Source of the DNA: Micropterix aruncella
Taxonomy: Eukaryota > Arthropoda > Insecta > Lepidoptera > Micropterigidae
DNA length: 64,000 nucleotides
Assembly: GCA_944548615.1 (NCBI GenBank)
Contig: OX155957.1
Coordinates: 4,518,795 to 4,582,794, forward strand
Direction of reading: 5' to 3'
Below the pieces are notes generated by a model that was given only the letters and a program-made list of their open reading frames with translations, was not told the DNA's origin and did not search any database. This document shows, piece after piece, positions 9,020 to 22,687 of the stretch. The first letter of the stretch is position 1, and the number at the start of each line of letters is the position of its first letter. Both the position numbers and the translations under genes were made by a program.

Positions 9020-12000
9020 TTGATATTTTAAGTGTGTAAATTTTTTTAAATTATTTTCAATAATATATAAAATTAGATTCATGAAAAGTTACTTATCTGG
9101 GGTCCTGGTGGACCAGAAACATTTTACCGATAGTTAATGTCCTCTTTAAATACTTAGGGCAGCAGCACCTGTTTCCGCAATATGTTCTTAGTTATTGCTC
9201 TCTGCAGCCGAATTATTGTATGCCCTTGGATGTAATGAGTATAGGAGGATGGTTTCTGTAACAGAAATGGATGTTAGTAACTTATTTTAGAAGAAATTAT
9301 ATGACTGAGAATATTTCGACACTAGTCGTATTCATCTCTATGACATTTCTGATAGAACAATTTTTTCAAAATTTAAATTTAAAAAAAACTGAACATAGAG
9401 AAATGGGTTAATAATATTTTGCAATATCGTTATAAATGCACTATAACCGACCTTGAAAAACATTATTAATAATGATTTTTAAATGAAAAATATTAATAAG
9501 CTTTTAATGAATATGTCTGAACAAATATAATTACTGTATTAATTTTGCCTATTCAGACCGGGACCCTTGCAAGCGCCTAAAATATTTATAAAAGCCAACT
9601 CCCAAGATTTAACGTCTCTTTCTTTAGCGTTATCGCCAAGGCACTTAATAATTTTTACTTTAAAACAATTATCAAAAGTTAAATTGTGTGCCTTAGCATG
9701 CAATGCTATTGGAAGTTGACTTTCATTGCCTACGCTGGCCCTGTGATTATTTAACCTAATGCTAAGAGGTGTAGTTGTTTCCCCAATATAAAATGCATTG
9801 CAGGTCTGGCAAAGTAATTGATATACAATATTTTTTGAAATGCAACTACTATTAAAAGGAACTCTGTAACTGTTGGGAGTGTTAGGACTAGTAAAATAAA
9901 TGCTTCGATCTAATAAAGGACATGTTTTACAACGTGATCGACCGCAAGGCTGTAGGCCCAAATTTTTGTTAGTACTAAGATAATTTCGATTATTTTTATT
10001 AAGTATTGATTTTAAATTAGGAGGTTTTCGAAATGATAAAATTGGTGGTATATCTAATAAACCTTTGGTTGATGGGTCGTTAGCTATAATAGGGAATAAA
10101 TCTGCTAAAATTGGTCGCAGTTTCTCAGTGCCAGGAAAATAAGTAGTACTTAGAAAGATTTTATTTTGATTTAAATTTGACACCAATTTAGGTTTAGGTG
10201 AAAATTTTGTTTCGGAATTTATTATATTTTTATCTAACAAAGAGGCAGGATAATTTCTTTCTATTAGTGATTTTTTAAGATTAGAAAGGTACTTATCTAG
10301 ATTTTCTTTATTATTAATTAAACGGTGTCCGCGAATGGACATTGAATATGGAATTGACTTTTTGGTATGAAACGGATGACAGCTATCGAAATGTAGGTAT
10401 TGCTCTTTGTTTGTAGGTTTTATATGAATTGCAGTTTTAATGGTGCCTTCGGATAGAGTTAGATCAACGTCTAAGAATGTAATTTGATTTTCTGATATAG
10501 TGTATGTAAAATCTAACGGTCCGAAATTATTTAAATCTGTAAGGAAGTCAGTGAGTGTGTCATGTCCATGTGGCCAAAACAATATAATATCATCAATAAA
10601 CCTATACCACATTAGTGGTTGTAAATTTTGAGTAAGAAGAAATTTATTTTCTAATAACCCCATGAAAAGATTCGCATAAGAAGGAGCCATTCTTGTTCCC
10701 ATTGCTGTACCTTTAATTTGGAGATAAAATTCATCCTCAAAAGAAAAAGCATTCTTAGTGAGGACGAATTCAGCCAACTTACAAAGAAAATTTGTAGAAG
10801 GAATTTGGGGGCTGGGCCTTTGATTAAGGTAATGGGAAATCGCTTCTAAGCCTAAATCATGGGGAATATTAGTATAAAGAGAGACAGCGTCAATTGTAAC
10901 AAGTAATAAGTTGTCAGTCTTAGGAATTGTGGTATTTTTTAGAATCTCGATGAAATGGTAACTATCTTTAATGTGTGACTTTAGATTTTTTACAAATGGC
11001 TGTAGAAAGTAATCGACAAAAGCTGAAATTCTTTCTGTGGGTGAGTTAAAACTAGCTACTATCGGTCTTCCTGGATTATTAGGTTTATGAATTTTTGGCA
11101 ATAAGTAAAAATTTGGTGTTCTGATAGGGTTAGGAATTAAAGTGTTAATATCTTCATCTGATAATTTTTCAATGGTTTTTTGTTGTTCAATATATTTTTT
11201 TATTGTATTAGCAAAATTTTGATTCGGATCATTATATAATTTTTTATAGGAAGTTTCGTCTCTGAGTTGCCTCAAACCTTCAGCTACATAGTCTGTTTTA
11301 TTAAGGATGACTGTAGTTGAACCTTTATCAGCTGGCAAAATGATGATATTGGTATCTTTGCTTAGATTGTTAAGAGCTGAAAGTTCATCAGATGTTAAGT
11401 TAGGTGTAGGTTTGAGGCTGTTTAAAAATGTTGGTTGTGTAACTTTGTTCATTAAAACTGTAATAAATATTTCTACAGGATGATTTTTTGGAAGAGAGGG
11501 TGGCTCTTTATTAGAATATTGTCGAAATTTTGCCAGTGCGTCATGTAATTTACTATTATTACCATTTTTGTCCCTTGAATGCCAAAACTCACGCCATCTC
11601 AAATTACGACAAAATTTTGCTATATCATTTCCAAAACTGAAATGGTCAACTTTGGGAGTTGGTGTGAAATTTAGCCCTTTAGATAAAACTGAATATTCAT
11701 TATGGTTTATAATTTTTGAGGACAAGTTTTTTACGACAAGTCTATCGGTATTTATAGGAACCTGTGCAGCATTAGAATTTGTAACTGATGATATCAAATT
11801 TTCAATAATTGGGATTTCTAAAGGAACTTGTGTAGGTTCGGGATGCATATCTGCATGAGAATAATTGTTTATAAAATGACGATTAGCTGAGAATTTGTTT
11901 TGTGATGAATATAAGGGAATGTTTTCGTTATTGTTATAATTTGAAACAGGATTTGAATTATATCTTGTATAATTTTGTTGTGTAGAGTTGTTGATTTTGT

Positions 12001-12458
12001 GAAAAATTTGTAAATTATGAAACTTATTTTCGTGTTTTAGCCTAATATTGTTTAAATCAATTACAGAACTGCTAACTATTTCACTAGCATATATATAATG
12101 CATTGGAGAATACATTTCTATCAAATCAACATAATATATAAGAGACCTTAAATGTTTATCTACCAAAACTTTGTATTCATTGTGTAAAACAAATGTAATC
12201 TCCATTGCATAATTAAACCTTAAAGTGTGGAAATTATATTGGATTTCTGGACTTATAGCTGAGAAAGGAAATTTAGGTATTAACCCTTTGGGACATATAT
12301 GATTATTTAGACATTTTGACAGATATTCTACATGTCCTGTAAATTGTGATGCTTTACGAGAATGATAATTAACCTGATTTAACCAATAATTATATTCGTT
12401 CATAGTGATACATGTGATAGCAAAATAAGTAAGTAAAAAGTGTAAAATTGTTTATATT
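9020..12458 (-). mobile_element. PLE-A unit 2
   Basis: A 3439-bp unit in direct orientation with unit 1 and joined without spacer to both neighbours. By eye the only coding difference from unit 1 is at 11,770 (C here, T at 8331). Confidence 0.95.
9539..12403 (-). CDS. PLE-A RT/GIY-YIG ORF, unit 2
   Basis: Full-length 954-codon ORF with all the RT and GIY-YIG motifs described for unit 1. Residue 212 is Ala, the majority state shared with units 3 and 4. Its protein is identical to theirs. The upstream region for expression would be the 3' region of unit 3, at 12,459-12,977. Nothing in the frame suggests decay. Confidence 0.93.
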   Translation of the reverse strand: MNEYNYWLNQVNYHSRKASQFTGHVEYLSKCLNNHICPKGLIPKFPFSAISPEIQYNFHTLRFNYAMEITFVLHNEYKVLVDKHLRSLIYYVDLIEMYSPMHYIYASEIVSSSVIDLNNIRLKHENKFHNLQIFHKINNSTQQNYTRYNSNPVSNYNNNENIPLYSSQNKFSANRHFINNYSHADMHPEPTQVPLEIPIIENLISSVTNSNAAQVPINTDRLVVKNLSSKIINHNEYSVLSKGLNFTPTPKVDHFSFGNDIAKFCRNLRWREFWHSRDKNGNNSKLHDALAKFRQYSNKEPPSLPKNHPVEIFITVLMNKVTQPTFLNSLKPTPNLTSDELSALNNLSKDTNIIILPADKGSTTVILNKTDYVAEGLRQLRDETSYKKLYNDPNQNFANTIKKYIEQQKTIEKLSDEDINTLIPNPIRTPNFYLLPKIHKPNNPGRPIVASFNSPTERISAFVDYFLQPFVKNLKSHIKDSYHFIEILKNTTIPKTDNLLLVTIDAVSLYTNIPHDLGLEAISHYLNQRPSPQIPSTNFLCKLAEFVLTKNAFSFEDEFYLQIKGTAMGTRMAPSYANLFMGLLENKFLLTQNLQPLMWYRFIDDIILFWPHGHDTLTDFLTDLNNFGPLDFTYTISENQITFLDVDLTLSEGTIKTAIHIKPTNKEQYLHFDSCHPFHTKKSIPYSMSIRGHRLINNKENLDKYLSNLKKSLIERNYPASLLDKNIINSETKFSPKPKLVSNLNQNKIFLSTTYFPGTEKLRPILADLFPIIANDPSTKGLLDIPPILSFRKPPNLKSILNKNNRNYLSTNKNLGLQPCGRSRCKTCPLLDRSIYFTSPNTPNSYRVPFNSSCISKNIVYQLLCQTCNAFYIGETTTPLSIRLNNHRASVGNESQLPIALHAKAHNLTFDNCFKVKIIKCLGDNAKERDVKSWELAFINILGACKGPGLNRQN

Positions 12459-15400
12459 TTGATATTTTAAGTGTGTAAATTTTTTTAAATTATTTTCAAT
12501 AATATATAAAATTAGATTCATGAAAAGTTACTTATCTGGGGTCCTGGTGGACCAGAAACATTTTACCGATAGTTAATGTCCTCTTTAAATACTTAGGGCA
12601 GCAGCACCTGTTTCCGCAATATGTTCTTAGTTATTGCTCTCTGCAGCCGAATTATTGTATGCCCTTGGATGTAATGAGTATAGGAGGATGGTTTCTGTAA
12701 CAGAAATGGATGTTAGTAACTTATTTTAGAAGAAATTATATGACTGAGAATATTTCGACACTAGTCGTATTCATCTCTATGACATTTCTGATAGAACAAT
12801 TTTTTCAAAATTTAAATTTAAAAAAAACTGAACATAGAGAAATGGGTTAATAATATTTTGCAATATCGTTATAAATGCACTATAACCGACCTTGAAAAAC
12901 ATTATTAATAATGATTTTTAAATGAAAAATATTAATAAGCTTTTAATGAATATGTCTGAACAAATATAATTACTGTATTAATTTTGCCTATTCAGACCGG
13001 GACCCTTGCAAGCGCCTAAAATATTTATAAAAGCCAACTCCCAAGATTTAACGTCTCTTTCTTTAGCGTTATCGCCAAGGCACTTAATAATTTTTACTTT
13101 AAAACAATTATCAAAAGTTAAATTGTGTGCCTTAGCATGCAATGCTATTGGAAGTTGACTTTCATTGCCTACGCTGGCCCTGTGATTATTTAACCTAATG
13201 CTAAGAGGTGTAGTTGTTTCCCCAATATAAAATGCATTGCAGGTCTGGCAAAGTAATTGATATACAATATTTTTTGAAATGCAACTACTATTAAAAGGAA
13301 CTCTGTAACTGTTGGGAGTGTTAGGACTAGTAAAATAAATGCTTCGATCTAATAAAGGACATGTTTTACAACGTGATCGACCGCAAGGCTGTAGGCCCAA
13401 ATTTTTGTTAGTACTAAGATAATTTCGATTATTTTTATTAAGTATTGATTTTAAATTAGGAGGTTTTCGAAATGATAAAATTGGTGGTATATCTAATAAA
13501 CCTTTGGTTGATGGGTCGTTAGCTATAATAGGGAATAAATCTGCTAAAATTGGTCGCAGTTTCTCAGTGCCAGGAAAATAAGTAGTACTTAGAAAGATTT
13601 TATTTTGATTTAAATTTGACACCAATTTAGGTTTAGGTGAAAATTTTGTTTCGGAATTTATTATATTTTTATCTAACAAAGAGGCAGGATAATTTCTTTC
13701 TATTAGTGATTTTTTAAGATTAGAAAGGTACTTATCTAGATTTTCTTTATTATTAATTAAACGGTGTCCGCGAATGGACATTGAATATGGAATTGACTTT
13801 TTGGTATGAAACGGATGACAGCTATCGAAATGTAGGTATTGCTCTTTGTTTGTAGGTTTTATATGAATTGCAGTTTTAATGGTGCCTTCGGATAGAGTTA
13901 GATCAACGTCTAAGAATGTAATTTGATTTTCTGATATAGTGTATGTAAAATCTAACGGTCCGAAATTATTTAAATCTGTAAGGAAGTCAGTGAGTGTGTC
14001 ATGTCCATGTGGCCAAAACAATATAATATCATCAATAAACCTATACCACATTAGTGGTTGTAAATTTTGAGTAAGAAGAAATTTATTTTCTAATAACCCC
14101 ATGAAAAGATTCGCATAAGAAGGAGCCATTCTTGTTCCCATTGCTGTACCTTTAATTTGGAGATAAAATTCATCCTCAAAAGAAAAAGCATTCTTAGTGA
14201 GGACGAATTCAGCCAACTTACAAAGAAAATTTGTAGAAGGAATTTGGGGGCTGGGCCTTTGATTAAGGTAATGGGAAATCGCTTCTAAGCCTAAATCATG
14301 GGGAATATTAGTATAAAGAGAGACAGCGTCAATTGTAACAAGTAATAAGTTGTCAGTCTTAGGAATTGTGGTATTTTTTAGAATCTCGATGAAATGGTAA
14401 CTATCTTTAATGTGTGACTTTAGATTTTTTACAAATGGCTGTAGAAAGTAATCGACAAAAGCTGAAATTCTTTCTGTGGGTGAGTTAAAACTAGCTACTA
14501 TCGGTCTTCCTGGATTATTAGGTTTATGAATTTTTGGCAATAAGTAAAAATTTGGTGTTCTGATAGGGTTAGGAATTAAAGTGTTAATATCTTCATCTGA
14601 TAATTTTTCAATGGTTTTTTGTTGTTCAATATATTTTTTTATTGTATTAGCAAAATTTTGATTCGGATCATTATATAATTTTTTATAGGAAGTTTCGTCT
14701 CTGAGTTGCCTCAAACCTTCAGCTACATAGTCTGTTTTATTAAGGATGACTGTAGTTGAACCTTTATCAGCTGGCAAAATGATGATATTGGTATCTTTGC
14801 TTAGATTGTTAAGAGCTGAAAGTTCATCAGATGTTAAGTTAGGTGTAGGTTTGAGGCTGTTTAAAAATGTTGGTTGTGTAACTTTGTTCATTAAAACTGT
14901 AATAAATATTTCTACAGGATGATTTTTTGGAAGAGAGGGTGGCTCTTTATTAGAATATTGTCGAAATTTTGCCAGTGCGTCATGTAATTTACTATTATTA
15001 CCATTTTTGTCCCTTGAATGCCAAAACTCACGCCATCTCAAATTACGACAAAATTTTGCTATATCATTTCCAAAACTGAAATGGTCAACTTTGGGAGTTG
15101 GTGTGAAATTTAGCCCTTTAGATAAAACTGAATATTCATTATGGTTTATAATTTTTGAGGACAAGTTTTTTACGACAAGTCTATCGGTATTTATAGGAAC
15201 CTGTGCAGCATTAGAATTTGTAACTGATGATATCAAATTTTCAATAATTGGGATTTCTAAAGGAACTTGTGTAGGTTCGGGATGCATATCTGCATGAGAA
15301 TAATTGTTTATAAAATGACGATTAGCTGAGAATTTGTTTTGTGATGAATATAAGGGAATGTTTTCGTTATTGTTATAATTTGAAACAGGATTTGAATTAT

Positions 15401-15897
15401 ATCTTGTATAATTTTGTTGTGTAGAGTTGTTGATTTTGTGAAAAATTTGTAAATTATGAAACTTATTTTCGTGTTTTAGCCTAATATTGTTTAAATCAAT
15501 TACAGAACTGCTAACTATTTCACTAGCATATATATAATGCATTGGAGAATACATTTCTATCAAATCAACATAATATATAAGAGACCTTAAATGTTTATCT
15601 ACCAAAACTTTGTATTCATTGTGTAAAACAAATGTAATCTCCATTGCATAATTAAACCTTAAAGTGTGGAAATTATATTGGATTTCTGGACTTATAGCTG
15701 AGAAAGGAAATTTAGGTATTAACCCTTTGGGACATATATGATTATTTAGACATTTTGACAGATATTCTACATGTCCTGTAAATTGTGATGCTTTACGAGA
15801 ATGATAATTAACCTGATTTAACCAATAATTATATTCGTTCATAGTGATACATGTGATAGCAAAATAAGTAAGTAAAAAGTGTAAAATTGTTTATATT
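12459..15897 (-). mobile_element. PLE-A unit 3
   Basis: A 3439-bp unit, direct orientation, directly joined to units 2 and 4. No difference from unit 2 was noticed by eye. Confidence 0.95.
12978..15842 (-). CDS. PLE-A RT/GIY-YIG ORF, unit 3
   Basis: Full-length 954-codon ORF, protein identical to those of units 2 and 4, with an intact FIDD active site and GIY-YIG residues. On the minus strand the ORF starts 55 bp inside the unit border, so any promoter or processed 5' UTR must lie in the adjacent unit 4 terminus. Confidence 0.93.
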   Translation of the reverse strand: MNEYNYWLNQVNYHSRKASQFTGHVEYLSKCLNNHICPKGLIPKFPFSAISPEIQYNFHTLRFNYAMEITFVLHNEYKVLVDKHLRSLIYYVDLIEMYSPMHYIYASEIVSSSVIDLNNIRLKHENKFHNLQIFHKINNSTQQNYTRYNSNPVSNYNNNENIPLYSSQNKFSANRHFINNYSHADMHPEPTQVPLEIPIIENLISSVTNSNAAQVPINTDRLVVKNLSSKIINHNEYSVLSKGLNFTPTPKVDHFSFGNDIAKFCRNLRWREFWHSRDKNGNNSKLHDALAKFRQYSNKEPPSLPKNHPVEIFITVLMNKVTQPTFLNSLKPTPNLTSDELSALNNLSKDTNIIILPADKGSTTVILNKTDYVAEGLRQLRDETSYKKLYNDPNQNFANTIKKYIEQQKTIEKLSDEDINTLIPNPIRTPNFYLLPKIHKPNNPGRPIVASFNSPTERISAFVDYFLQPFVKNLKSHIKDSYHFIEILKNTTIPKTDNLLLVTIDAVSLYTNIPHDLGLEAISHYLNQRPSPQIPSTNFLCKLAEFVLTKNAFSFEDEFYLQIKGTAMGTRMAPSYANLFMGLLENKFLLTQNLQPLMWYRFIDDIILFWPHGHDTLTDFLTDLNNFGPLDFTYTISENQITFLDVDLTLSEGTIKTAIHIKPTNKEQYLHFDSCHPFHTKKSIPYSMSIRGHRLINNKENLDKYLSNLKKSLIERNYPASLLDKNIINSETKFSPKPKLVSNLNQNKIFLSTTYFPGTEKLRPILADLFPIIANDPSTKGLLDIPPILSFRKPPNLKSILNKNNRNYLSTNKNLGLQPCGRSRCKTCPLLDRSIYFTSPNTPNSYRVPFNSSCISKNIVYQLLCQTCNAFYIGETTTPLSIRLNNHRASVGNESQLPIALHAKAHNLTFDNCFKVKIIKCLGDNAKERDVKSWELAFINILGACKGPGLNRQN

Positions 15898-18800
15898 TTG
15901 ATATTTTAAGTGTGTAAATTTTTTTTTAAATTATTTTCAATAATATATAAAATTAGATTCATGAAAAGTTACTTATCTGGGGTCCTGGTGGACCAGAAAC
16001 ATTTTACCGATAGTTAATGTCCTCTTTAAATACTTAGGGCAGCAGCACCTGTTTCCGCAATATGTTCTTAGTTATTGCTCTCTGCAGCCGAATTATTGTA
16101 TGCCCTTGGATGTAATGAGTATAGGAGGATGGTTTCTGTAACAGAAATGGATGTTAGTAACTTATTTTAGAAGAAATTATATGACTGAGAATATTTCGAC
16201 ACTAGTCGTATTCATCTCTATGACATTTCTGATAGAACAATTTTTTCAAAATTTAAATTTAAAAAAAACTGAACATAGAGAAATGGGTTAATAATATTTT
16301 GCAATATCGTTATAAATGCACTATAACCGACCTTGAAAAACATTATTAATAATGATTTTTAAATGAAAAATATTAATAAGCTTTTAATGAATATGTCTGA
16401 ACAAATATAATTACTGTATTAATTTTGCCTATTCAGACCGGGACCCTTGCAAGCGCCTAAAATATTTATAAAAGCCAACTCCCAAGATTTAACGTCTCTT
16501 TCTTTAGCGTTATCGCCAAGGCACTTAATAATTTTTACTTTAAAACAATTATCAAAAGTTAAATTGTGTGCCTTAGCATGCAATGCTATTGGAAGTTGAC
16601 TTTCATTGCCTACGCTGGCCCTGTGATTATTTAACCTAATGCTAAGAGGTGTAGTTGTTTCCCCAATATAAAATGCATTGCAGGTCTGGCAAAGTAATTG
16701 ATATACAATATTTTTTGAAATGCAACTACTATTAAAAGGAACTCTGTAACTGTTGGGAGTGTTAGGACTAGTAAAATAAATGCTTCGATCTAATAAAGGA
16801 CATGTTTTACAACGTGATCGACCGCAAGGCTGTAGGCCCAAATTTTTGTTAGTACTAAGATAATTTCGATTATTTTTATTAAGTATTGATTTTAAATTAG
16901 GAGGTTTTCGAAATGATAAAATTGGTGGTATATCTAATAAACCTTTGGTTGATGGGTCGTTAGCTATAATAGGGAATAAATCTGCTAAAATTGGTCGCAG
17001 TTTCTCAGTGCCAGGAAAATAAGTAGTACTTAGAAAGATTTTATTTTGATTTAAATTTGACACCAATTTAGGTTTAGGTGAAAATTTTGTTTCGGAATTT
17101 ATTATATTTTTATCTAACAAAGAGGCAGGATAATTTCTTTCTATTAGTGATTTTTTAAGATTAGAAAGGTACTTATCTAGATTTTCTTTATTATTAATTA
17201 AACGGTGTCCGCGAATGGACATTGAATATGGAATTGACTTTTTGGTATGAAACGGATGACAGCTATCGAAATGTAGGTATTGCTCTTTGTTTGTAGGTTT
17301 TATATGAATTGCAGTTTTAATGGTGCCTTCGGATAGAGTTAGATCAACGTCTAAGAATGTAATTTGATTTTCTGATATAGTGTATGTAAAATCTAACGGT
17401 CCGAAATTATTTAAATCTGTAAGGAAGTCAGTGAGTGTGTCATGTCCATGTGGCCAAAACAATATAATATCATCAATAAACCTATACCACATTAGTGGTT
17501 GTAAATTTTGAGTAAGAAGAAATTTATTTTCTAATAACCCCATGAAAAGATTCGCATAAGAAGGAGCCATTCTTGTTCCCATTGCTGTACCTTTAATTTG
17601 GAGATAAAATTCATCCTCAAAAGAAAAAGCATTCTTAGTGAGGACGAATTCAGCCAACTTACAAAGAAAATTTGTAGAAGGAATTTGGGGGCTGGGCCTT
17701 TGATTAAGGTAATGGGAAATCGCTTCTAAGCCTAAATCATGGGGAATATTAGTATAAAGAGAGACAGCGTCAATTGTAACAAGTAATAAGTTGTCAGTCT
17801 TAGGAATTGTGGTATTTTTTAGAATCTCGATGAAATGGTAACTATCTTTAATGTGTGACTTTAGATTTTTTACAAATGGCTGTAGAAAGTAATCGACAAA
17901 AGCTGAAATTCTTTCTGTGGGTGAGTTAAAACTAGCTACTATCGGTCTTCCTGGATTATTAGGTTTATGAATTTTTGGCAATAAGTAAAAATTTGGTGTT
18001 CTGATAGGGTTAGGAATTAAAGTGTTAATATCTTCATCTGATAATTTTTCAATGGTTTTTTGTTGTTCAATATATTTTTTTATTGTATTAGCAAAATTTT
18101 GATTCGGATCATTATATAATTTTTTATAGGAAGTTTCGTCTCTGAGTTGCCTCAAACCTTCAGCTACATAGTCTGTTTTATTAAGGATGACTGTAGTTGA
18201 ACCTTTATCAGCTGGCAAAATGATGATATTGGTATCTTTGCTTAGATTGTTAAGAGCTGAAAGTTCATCAGATGTTAAGTTAGGTGTAGGTTTGAGGCTG
18301 TTTAAAAATGTTGGTTGTGTAACTTTGTTCATTAAAACTGTAATAAATATTTCTACAGGATGATTTTTTGGAAGAGAGGGTGGCTCTTTATTAGAATATT
18401 GTCGAAATTTTGCCAGTGCGTCATGTAATTTACTATTATTACCATTTTTGTCCCTTGAATGCCAAAACTCACGCCATCTCAAATTACGACAAAATTTTGC
18501 TATATCATTTCCAAAACTGAAATGGTCAACTTTGGGAGTTGGTGTGAAATTTAGCCCTTTAGATAAAACTGAATATTCATTATGGTTTATAATTTTTGAG
18601 GACAAGTTTTTTACGACAAGTCTATCGGTATTTATAGGAACCTGTGCAGCATTAGAATTTGTAACTGATGATATCAAATTTTCAATAATTGGGATTTCTA
18701 AAGGAACTTGTGTAGGTTCGGGATGCATATCTGCATGAGAATAATTGTTTATAAAATGACGATTAGCTGAGAATTTGTTTTGTGATGAATATAAGGGAAT

Positions 18801-19338
18801 GTTTTCGTTATTGTTATAATTTGAAACAGGATTTGAATTATATCTTGTATAATTTTGTTGTGTAGAGTTGTTGATTTTGTGAAAAATTTGTAAATTATGA
18901 AACTTATTTTCGTGTTTTAGCCTAATATTGTTTAAATCAATTACAGAACTGCTAACTATTTCACTAGCATATATATAATGCATTGGAGAATACATTTCTA
19001 TCAAATCAACATAATATATAAGAGACCTTAAATGTTTATCTACCAAAACTTTGTATTCATTGTGTAAAACAAATGTAATCTCCATTGCATAATTAAACCT
19101 TAAAGTGTGGAAATTATATTGGATTTCTGGACTTATAGCTGAGAAAGGAAATTTAGGTATTAACCCTTTGGGACATATATGATTATTTAGACATTTTGAC
19201 AGATATTCTACATGTCCTGTAAATTGTGATGCTTTACGAGAATGATAATTAACCTGATTTAACCAATAATTATATTCGTTCATAGTGATACATGTGATAG
19301 CAAAATAAGTAAGTAAAAAGTGTAAAATTGTTTATATT
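15898..19338 (-). mobile_element. PLE-A unit 4
   Basis: A 3441-bp unit. The 2-bp excess is in the T run near its left end: nine T at about 15,919-15,927 against seven in the other units. Otherwise it is the same as units 2 and 3. Confidence 0.95.
16419..19283 (-). CDS. PLE-A RT/GIY-YIG ORF, unit 4
   Basis: Full-length 954-codon ORF, protein identical to units 2 and 3. It is the most upstream complete copy in transcription direction. Its upstream neighbour is the truncated unit 5, which still supplies the complete terminal region, so this ORF keeps the same upstream context as the others. Confidence 0.93.
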   Translation of the reverse strand: MNEYNYWLNQVNYHSRKASQFTGHVEYLSKCLNNHICPKGLIPKFPFSAISPEIQYNFHTLRFNYAMEITFVLHNEYKVLVDKHLRSLIYYVDLIEMYSPMHYIYASEIVSSSVIDLNNIRLKHENKFHNLQIFHKINNSTQQNYTRYNSNPVSNYNNNENIPLYSSQNKFSANRHFINNYSHADMHPEPTQVPLEIPIIENLISSVTNSNAAQVPINTDRLVVKNLSSKIINHNEYSVLSKGLNFTPTPKVDHFSFGNDIAKFCRNLRWREFWHSRDKNGNNSKLHDALAKFRQYSNKEPPSLPKNHPVEIFITVLMNKVTQPTFLNSLKPTPNLTSDELSALNNLSKDTNIIILPADKGSTTVILNKTDYVAEGLRQLRDETSYKKLYNDPNQNFANTIKKYIEQQKTIEKLSDEDINTLIPNPIRTPNFYLLPKIHKPNNPGRPIVASFNSPTERISAFVDYFLQPFVKNLKSHIKDSYHFIEILKNTTIPKTDNLLLVTIDAVSLYTNIPHDLGLEAISHYLNQRPSPQIPSTNFLCKLAEFVLTKNAFSFEDEFYLQIKGTAMGTRMAPSYANLFMGLLENKFLLTQNLQPLMWYRFIDDIILFWPHGHDTLTDFLTDLNNFGPLDFTYTISENQITFLDVDLTLSEGTIKTAIHIKPTNKEQYLHFDSCHPFHTKKSIPYSMSIRGHRLINNKENLDKYLSNLKKSLIERNYPASLLDKNIINSETKFSPKPKLVSNLNQNKIFLSTTYFPGTEKLRPILADLFPIIANDPSTKGLLDIPPILSFRKPPNLKSILNKNNRNYLSTNKNLGLQPCGRSRCKTCPLLDRSIYFTSPNTPNSYRVPFNSSCISKNIVYQLLCQTCNAFYIGETTTPLSIRLNNHRASVGNESQLPIALHAKAHNLTFDNCFKVKIIKCLGDNAKERDVKSWELAFINILGACKGPGLNRQN

Positions 19339-20834
19339 TTGATATTTTAAGTGTGTAAATTTTTTTAAATTATTTTCAATAATATATAAAATTAGATTCA
19401 TGAAAAGTTACTTATCTGGGGTCCTGGTGGACCAGAAACATTTTACCGATAGTTAATGTCCTCTTTAAATACTTAGGGCAGCAGCACCTGTTTCCGCAAT
19501 ATGTTCTTAGTTATTGCTCTCTGCAGCCGAATTATTGTATGCCCTTGGATGTAATGAGTATAGGAGGATGGTTTCTGTAACAGAAATGGATGTTAGTAAC
19601 TTATTTTAGAAGAAATTATATGACTGAGAATATTTCGACACTAGTCGTATTCATCTCTATGACATTTCTGATAGAACAATTTTTTCAAAATTTAAATTTA
19701 AAAAAAACTGAACATAGAGAAATGGGTTAATAATATTTTGCAATATCGTTATAAATGCACTATAACCGACCTTGAAAAACATTATTAATAATGATTTTTA
19801 AATGAAAAATATTAATAAGCTTTTAATGAATATGTCTGAACAAATATAATTACTGTATTAATTTTGCCTATTCAGACCGGGACCCTTGCAAGCGCCTAAA
19901 ATATTTATAAAAGCCAACTCCCAAGATTTAACGTCTCTTTCTTTAGCGTTATCGCCAAGGCACTTAATAATTTTTACTTTAAAACAATTATCAAAAGTTA
20001 AATTGTGTGCCTTAGCATGCAATGCTATTGGAAGTTGACTTTCATTGCCTACGCTGGCCCTGTGATTATTTAACCTAATGCTAAGAGGTGTAGTTGTTTC
20101 CCCAATATAAAATGCATTGCAGGTCTGGCAAAGTAATTGATATACAATATTTTTTGAAATGCAACTACTATTAAAAGGAACTCTGTAACTGTTGGGAGTG
20201 TTAGGACTAGTAAAATAAATGCTTCGATCTAATAAAGGACATGTTTTACAACGTGATCGACCGCAAGGCTGTAGGCCCAAATTTTTGTTAGTACTAAGAT
20301 AATTTCGATTATTTTTATTAAGTATTGATTTTAAATTAGGAGGTTTTCGAAATGATAAAATTGGTGGTATATCTAATAAACCTTTGGTTGATGGGTCGTT
20401 AGCTATAATAGGGAATAAATCTGCTAAAATTGGTCGCAGTTTCTCAGTGCCAGGAAAATAAGTAGTACTTAGAAAGATTTTATTTTGATTTAAATTTGAC
20501 ACCAATTTAGGTTTAGGTGAAAATTTTGTTTCGGAATTTATTATATTTTTATCTAACAAAGAGGCAGGATAATTTCTTTCTATTAGTGATTTTTTAAGAT
20601 TAGAAAGGTACTTATCTAGATTTTCTTTATTATTAATTAAACGGTGTCCGCGAATGGACATTGAATATGGAATTGACTTTTTGGTATGAAACGGATGACA
20701 GCTATCGAAATGTAGGTATTGCTCTTTGTTTGTAGGTTTTATATGAATTGCAGTTTTAATGGTGCCTTCGGATAGAGTTAGATCAACGTCTAAGAATGTA
20801 ATTTGATTTTCTGATATAGTGTATGTAAAATCTA
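19339..20834 (-). mobile_element. PLE-A unit 5, 5'-truncated
   Basis: Identical in layout to the other units up to 20,834, where homology stops inside the ORF. This is the 5'-truncated end of the array in transcription sense, as expected for incomplete reverse transcription. It is followed by about 13 bp of TA-rich sequence and an inverted terminus fragment. Confidence 0.93.
19858..20834 (-). pseudogene. PLE-A ORF fragment, unit 5
   Basis: Encodes residues from about 631 (DFTYTISENQITFLD) to 954: the end of the RT domain, the CxxxxCxxC linker and the whole GIY-YIG domain. RT motifs A to C are missing, so no polymerase can be made. An internal Met at 20,661 opens a 267-codon frame that would still contain the endonuclease domain; whether it is ever expressed cannot be told. 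No stop interrupts the retained part. Confidence 0.9.
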
Positions 20835-20847
20835 TTATATATATTAT

Positions 20848-22679
<1,832 letters not shown>

Positions 22680-22687
22680 TAATAGCC

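Noticed and set aside
5581..20834. CRISPR-like or bacterial repeat array
   Set aside because: The repeats are 3.4-kb retroelement units without spacers, in eukaryotic-type DNA.
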